This document shows positions 59,973-64,000 of a stretch of 64,000 nucleotides of DNA, one piece after another. The notes under the pieces are model-generated. The model was not told the origin of the DNA. It ran no database searches and saw only the letters and a list, made by a program, of their open reading frames with translations. Origin of the DNA: Burkholderiales bacterium (GTDB lineage Bacteria; Pseudomonadota; Gammaproteobacteria; Burkholderiales; Ga0077523). Numbering within the stretch: the stretch's first letter is position 1; each line of letters opens with the position of its first letter. The stretch lies in contig JALHMS010000021.1 of NCBI GenBank assembly GCA_022843925.1, positions 29,025-93,024 of the forward strand. Direction: 5' to 3'. The translations under genes were made by a program, and so were the position numbers.

Positions 59973-62900
59973 ATGCGCACCCAAGACTCTTGCGTCTTCG
60001 ACGTCTCGTCCCGATTCCCGCGGTTCGTGGCGAGTGTTTTCCGTGGCGCCTGCGCGCTGCTCTGCATGTTGCTGTTGGGCTCGATCGCGCCCACTGGGCT
60101 CGCCGACGCGTACGGGGCGCAGGACGCGCCGTCGGTGCTTGCCCCGGTGACGGGTCAGACGCAGACGCTGCTTCCCGACGGCCGGGTGCTTCTGCTGGGC
60201 GGTGAGAAGGCGACCGCCACTGCCAGGATCTACAACCCGGTGACGCAAAAGGCGACGCCGATCCCCACGCCATTGAGCGCTGCGCGGCGCCTGCATACAG
60301 CGACGCTGTTGCCCGATGGCACTGTACTGATTCTCGGAGGCGTCGATGGCAACGGTGTCGTGGTGCCACGCGCCGAGCGCTTCGATCCAACCACGCTCCA
60401 GTTCGAGGTTCTTCCCGACCCCGGGCTGTTGCACCGTTCCAACCACGCGGTGCAACTGATCTCGGATGGCCGGCTGCTCATCGTCGGCGGACGAGGTGCC
60501 AAAGGCGAGGCACTGACGAGCGCCGAACTCTTCGATCCGCGGGTGTCGCGTGTGGAAGAGGTTGCGCGCGACGCGGGGCTGGACCGCTCCGGATTCGACG
60601 CGCAGTTGTTGGTCGACGGCCGTGTACTGGTCCGGGGCGGCCGGAGCGCGGCAGGTGTACCGCAGGCCGAGGCATTGGTCTTCGACGCCAAGCTGCAGCG
60701 GTTCACTTCGCTGCCGGCCAAGGATGCCGAGCTGCTCGTGCCGCAATGGTCGGCCGGATCGCCCTTGAACCTCGCGGGGTCCGTACCCCTTGGCGACGAT
60801 CAGCAAGTGGACCCGAACAAGATCCTCTCGATTCGTCTCACGGTGCCGGTGGAACTCGCGAGCGTTCGTGCCGGGAACGTCTCCTTGATCGGGCCCACCG
60901 GTGCCGTGCCGGCCGTCATCTCGCCATCGCAGGATGGCCTGCTCGCCTTCGTCTCGCCGAACATTCCCCTGCAACCCGGCACCCGGTTCACGCTGGTCGT
61001 GCGGAACCTGAAATCTGTTGCCGGTACCGAGCTGCCCTTCACGACGATCTCGTTCCGCACCCAGGACGTGGGTGGGTTCACCGCGAGCAGCGTACGCAGC
61101 GGCGGTGTCGTGGGCGGTGGGCAGATCGGCGCAGGCGGGGCGGGTTCCATCGTGACGGGAGGCACCGCGCCGGGCGAGGAGACCCCTGTCGTCGTGGAGG
61201 TCCCGGCACAGGCCCTGGGCGACAACGAGATCTTCGTGCCCACCATCGACAACTACGGCGGCCGGTGGCGCACCAGCCGCCCGTTGCCGCCCGAGCACGA
61301 GAAGCGCATCAACGACGTCATCAGCCTGAAGGGAAGCCTCTCCTACGAGAATCAGTACCGCGGCTTCCGATCCGCGCTGCGACAGCGGGAGCGCTTCGGG
61401 AAGGCTGGGCCTGTTGCCGCAGGTAGTGCGACGGCCCCCACAACGGGCGCTGGCCTCGCCGGCGTCTCTGGGCAGGTGCTGCGTCTCAGCGACCAGCCGC
61501 TTCCCAACGCGGTGGTCACCATGGACGGGCGCCGCACCCGCACGGACGCCGCCGGGCGGTTCGAGTTCGCTGGCGTGGCACCTGGGCATCACGAGATCTT
61601 CGTGGATGGCTCGTCGGGCGAGGCCGGCGGCAAGCGCTACGGCAAGTTCGTGGTGGGTGTCGAGGTCGAAGCCGGCGAGTTCACCGAAGTGGCGCCTGTC
61701 CACGTCCCGCGCATTCGTGACGAGGACTGGATCGACATCCCGAACCCGGTCCGACGCGACCTGGTGGTGACCCATCCGAACGTCCCCGGCATGGAAATCC
61801 GCATTCCGAAGGGGGCGGTCCTACGCGAGCGTGACGGCAAGCTCGTCACGAAGCTTGCGCTGATCCCGATGCCACTCGATCGCGCGCCCATGCCGTTCCC
61901 GGACAACGCGCCCGTCTTTGTGAGCGTCCAGCCAGGTGGCCTGACAGTGCAGGGTCTTGACCCCGCCAGGAGCCGCGGCGTTCAGGTGGTGTATCCGAAC
62001 CTCACGAACGAGCCGCCCGGCACGAGAGCGTCGTTCTGGAAGTACGACCCGGCGGGCAAGGGTTGGTACATCTACGGCCCGGGTCACGTCTCGGCAGACG
62101 CGCGGCAGGTTGTGCCCGACCCTGGCGTGGAACTCTACGACGCAATCGGTTTCATGGCGGTTCTGAACGGAAACGGCAGTCCGCCGCCCACTGACGCACC
62201 CAAGGATGGGAATGGCTGCTCTGGCGGTGGCGCCCCACCCGACAAGCCCTGCCCGCCACCATCTGAGTCCAAGAGCGGTGGATCCGGCAACGCGTCGAAG
62301 AGTCCTGCAGGACCGTGCCCGGCGGCGTCCGACCCTGTCGATTGCGCCACGGGACTGTTCCTGCTGTCCCGCACCGATCTCTCCGTCGCCGATGTGTACC
62401 CGATTCACATCACACGAACCTATCGTCCGAACGATTCGGTCGTTCGGTCGTTCGGTTTCGGCGCCAATCATCCGTTCGGGAGCTATCTGAATTTCGAGCG
62501 GAACAGCTATAGCGCGGGCTCCGACCTGTGGGTCAAGGTTGTGATGGCTGATGGATCGGTCAAGCAGTTCGATCGGATCCCAGGTCCCGGATCCGCGCGC
62601 TTCCGCTACACCGGCCCGGACCCCGACATGCACCAAGCGGTGATCAGCTTTACAGGTGGTACGGCTGAAGCCTCCCCTGTTCCGACCATATTTACCGGCA
62701 ACGCGGTCTGGACCCTTCGCCGACGCGACGGCTCTATCCTCGAGTACTCCGCGCAGATCGCCACCTATCCGCTGCTCGGCATGGTTGACAAGAGCGGCAA
62801 CCGGGTCCAACTGGTCTACAACGCCGGGCGCCTCGCCCGCATCATCAGCGCCACGGGGCGGTACATCGATCTGACCTACGACACCTCGGGCCGCATCCTT

Positions 62901-64000
62901 ACCGCTCAGGACCACACAGGGCGGACTGTCACCTACAACTACACAACGGCCTGCACCGCGAACAGTTCCCCGCAGGGCTACCTTTGCCGCGTGACCGACC
63001 CCGATGGCCGCACAGAGAACTACGTCTACGACACTCTCGGGCGCATGACGAGCATCGTCGACAAGCGTGGCAACACGGTGGTCACGAATCAGTACAACAC
63101 CCTGGGTCGTGTCACCAACCAGACCTTCCCCGACGGCGGCTTCGTGCAGTTCAACTACACGCCCGCCAGTTCGAGCCCCATCACCCAGACCGACTACACC
63201 GACGCCCGCGGCTTCGTCACCCGCCACCAGTTCAACGCCGCTGGCCTGCTCACCTCCCGCACCGAGGCCCACGGCACCGCCAGGGCCCGCACCACCACCT
63301 TCGAGTACCAGAGCGGCACGAACCTGCTCACCGCCACCGTGGATCCGCTATCGCGGCGCACGGAGATGGTCTACGACGCCATGGGCAACGTGACCACGCT
63401 GCGCACGCTGGCCGGCACGCCCAGCCAGATGACGCAGACCTTCACTTACACGTCCGACTGGAACCTGCTCTCCACCGCCACCGACGCCCTGGGCAAGATC
63501 ACCCGGTACTTCTACGACGCCAAGGGGCGCCTCATCGAGGTGAAGGACGCCCTGAACAATTCCACCCTCTTCGAGTACAACAACCGGGGTCTGGTCAGCC
63601 GCGTCATCGACCCGCGCAACCAGGCGACCCAGTTCGCCTACGACCTGACCGACCTCGTGAGCGTCACCGATCCGCTCTCGCGCACGGTGCGCTTCTTCAC
63701 CGACCCGCTGGGCCGGGTGCTGCAGGTGACGGATCCGCTGGGCAACCGGTCCACCCGCACCTGGGACAAGCTCCACCGGGTGCTCACCACCACCGATGCG
63801 CAGGGCAACAGCACGGCCTTCGCCTACGACTTCAACGGCAACCTGACGAGCTTCACCGACGCCCGCGGCGGGGTAACCGGCTGGACCTACGACGCGAAGA
63901 ACCGGGTGAGCGTGCGCACCGACCCGCTCACGCGCACCGAGAGCTTCACCTACGACGGCGAAGACAACGTCCTCACCAGCACCGACCGCAAGAGCCAGAT
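59973..64000 (+). CDS. Rhs/YD-repeat protein with Kelch-like N-terminus (partial, runs off window)
   Basis: At least 1342 aa, open to the window edge. ATG 59973 is preferred to 59964 because GAGCGAG is then spaced 9 nt. A signal peptide lies at ~20-50. A Kelch-like region (~60-270) repeats TLLPDGRVLLLGG, TLLPDGTVLILGG and LISDGRLLIVGG. A carboxypeptidase-regulatory-like domain is near 490-560 (GQVLRLSDQPLPNAVVTMDG). A Cys-containing linker then leads to a DUF6531-like Rhs start (CPAASDPVDCATGLFLLSRTDL, YPIHITRTYRPN). From ~950 run many YD repeats (YVYDTLGRMTSIVDKRGN, YFYDAKGRLIEVKDALNN). Rhs proteins encapsulate a C-terminal toxin or act in cell contact; the variable tip lies beyond 64000. 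Confidence 0.9.
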   Translation, partial: MRTQDSCVFDVSSRFPRFVASVFRGACALLCMLLLGSIAPTGLADAYGAQDAPSVLAPVTGQTQTLLPDGRVLLLGGEKATATARIYNPVTQKATPIPTPLSAARRLHTATLLPDGTVLILGGVDGNGVVVPRAERFDPTTLQFEVLPDPGLLHRSNHAVQLISDGRLLIVGGRGAKGEALTSAELFDPRVSRVEEVARDAGLDRSGFDAQLLVDGRVLVRGGRSAAGVPQAEALVFDAKLQRFTSLPAKDAELLVPQWSAGSPLNLAGSVPLGDDQQVDPNKILSIRLTVPVELASVRAGNVSLIGPTGAVPAVISPSQDGLLAFVSPNIPLQPGTRFTLVVRNLKSVAGTELPFTTISFRTQDVGGFTASSVRSGGVVGGGQIGAGGAGSIVTGGTAPGEETPVVVEVPAQALGDNEIFVPTIDNYGGRWRTSRPLPPEHEKRINDVISLKGSLSYENQYRGFRSALRQRERFGKAGPVAAGSATAPTTGAGLAGVSGQVLRLSDQPLPNAVVTMDGRRTRTDAAGRFEFAGVAPGHHEIFVDGSSGEAGGKRYGKFVVGVEVEAGEFTEVAPVHVPRIRDEDWIDIPNPVRRDLVVTHPNVPGMEIRIPKGAVLRERDGKLVTKLALIPMPLDRAPMPFPDNAPVFVSVQPGGLTVQGLDPARSRGVQVVYPNLTNEPPGTRASFWKYDPAGKGWYIYGPGHVSADARQVVPDPGVELYDAIGFMAVLNGNGSPPPTDAPKDGNGCSGGGAPPDKPCPPPSESKSGGSGNASKSPAGPCPAASDPVDCATGLFLLSRTDLSVADVYPIHITRTYRPNDSVVRSFGFGANHPFGSYLNFERNSYSAGSDLWVKVVMADGSVKQFDRIPGPGSARFRYTGPDPDMHQAVISFTGGTAEASPVPTIFTGNAVWTLRRRDGSILEYSAQIATYPLLGMVDKSGNRVQLVYNAGRLARIISATGRYIDLTYDTSGRILTAQDHTGRTVTYNYTTACTANSSPQGYLCRVTDPDGRTENYVYDTLGRMTSIVDKRGNTVVTNQYNTLGRVTNQTFPDGGFVQFNYTPASSSPITQTDYTDARGFVTRHQFNAAGLLTSRTEAHGTARARTTTFEYQSGTNLLTATVDPLSRRTEMVYDAMGNVTTLRTLAGTPSQMTQTFTYTSDWNLLSTATDALGKITRYFYDAKGRLIEVKDALNNSTLFEYNNRGLVSRVIDPRNQATQFAYDLTDLVSVTDPLSRTVRFFTDPLGRVLQVTDPLGNRSTRTWDKLHRVLTTTDAQGNSTAFAYDFNGNLTSFTDARGGVTGWTYDAKNRVSVRTDPLTRTESFTYDGEDNVLTSTDRKSQ

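Noticed and set aside
59907..63272. Long minus-strand frames opposite the Rhs gene
   Set aside because: The plus strand has a continuous signal peptide, Kelch-like and YD repeats; the minus frames have no family features.

Overview
The window is high-GC DNA (roughly two thirds G+C) with frequent Shine-Dalgarno sites, GTG starts and ATGA/GTGA gene overlaps. A PEP-CTERM protein, a RAYT-type transposase relic with REP-like palindromes, several AbiE genes and an ICE-type 'integrase domain' protein together suggest an environmental betaproteobacterium. This assignment is an inference; no rRNA or complete tRNA gene is visible.

Region 1 (1-14.5 kb) holds housekeeping and signalling genes: an outer-membrane barrel protein, a DUF2177 membrane protein, a SERCA-like P-type Ca2+-ATPase, a SOUL-family protein, a GGDEF protein and a giant CHASE/PAS/GAF histidine kinase. 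The ATPase and the kinase are each followed at once by a ~130-bp-period tandem array, of 8 and 10 units. The two arrays share the same palindromic ends but differ in their spacers. REP-like doublets lie at 0.1-0.3, 1.2-1.5 and 28.9-29.1 kb.

Region 2 (14.5-24.8 kb) is an oligopeptide/dipeptide-type ABC operon in the order permease, permease, binding protein, ATPase, ATPase. The binding-protein gene carries an apparent frameshift. It is followed by a LysR regulator, a 57-aa membrane miniprotein, an OprP-like porin and two tandem paralogous lipoproteins.

Region 3 (25-42 kb) has a MalT-like STAND regulator with a SARP/BTAD C-terminus, a PEP-CTERM protein and a minus-strand cluster with a DUF4384-like protein, a metacaspase-FGE fusion and a secreted protein. 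Then come a decayed RAYT transposase, a DUF4143 ATPase with a palindrome in its promoter region, a SnoaL-flavin monooxygenase fusion and a NERD-UvrD helicase.

Region 4 (42-55.9 kb) is an accessory/defence island. A 50-bp direct repeat brackets an AbrB/VapC toxin-antitoxin pair and an integrase relic. The inner repeat copy is fused to the 3' part of a tRNA(CAU), with a full tyrosine integrase beside it. Further in are an IS66 relic, an AbiEi/AbiEii pair and a truncated integrase. A tight minus-strand run follows: AbiEi-like gene, DUF1016 (YhcG) nuclease, HsdS-like remnant and TOTE-type primase-helicase. Another integrase and a cluster of nested palindromes close the island. The AbiEi/DUF1016/HsdS/TOTE run is the best candidate for an unusual conflict system.

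Region 5 (56-64 kb) has a di-haem cytochrome c peroxidase divergent from two large secreted proteins: an IPT/TIG protein with two YD repeats, and an Rhs/YD-repeat protein with an N-terminal Kelch-like region that runs off the window end.
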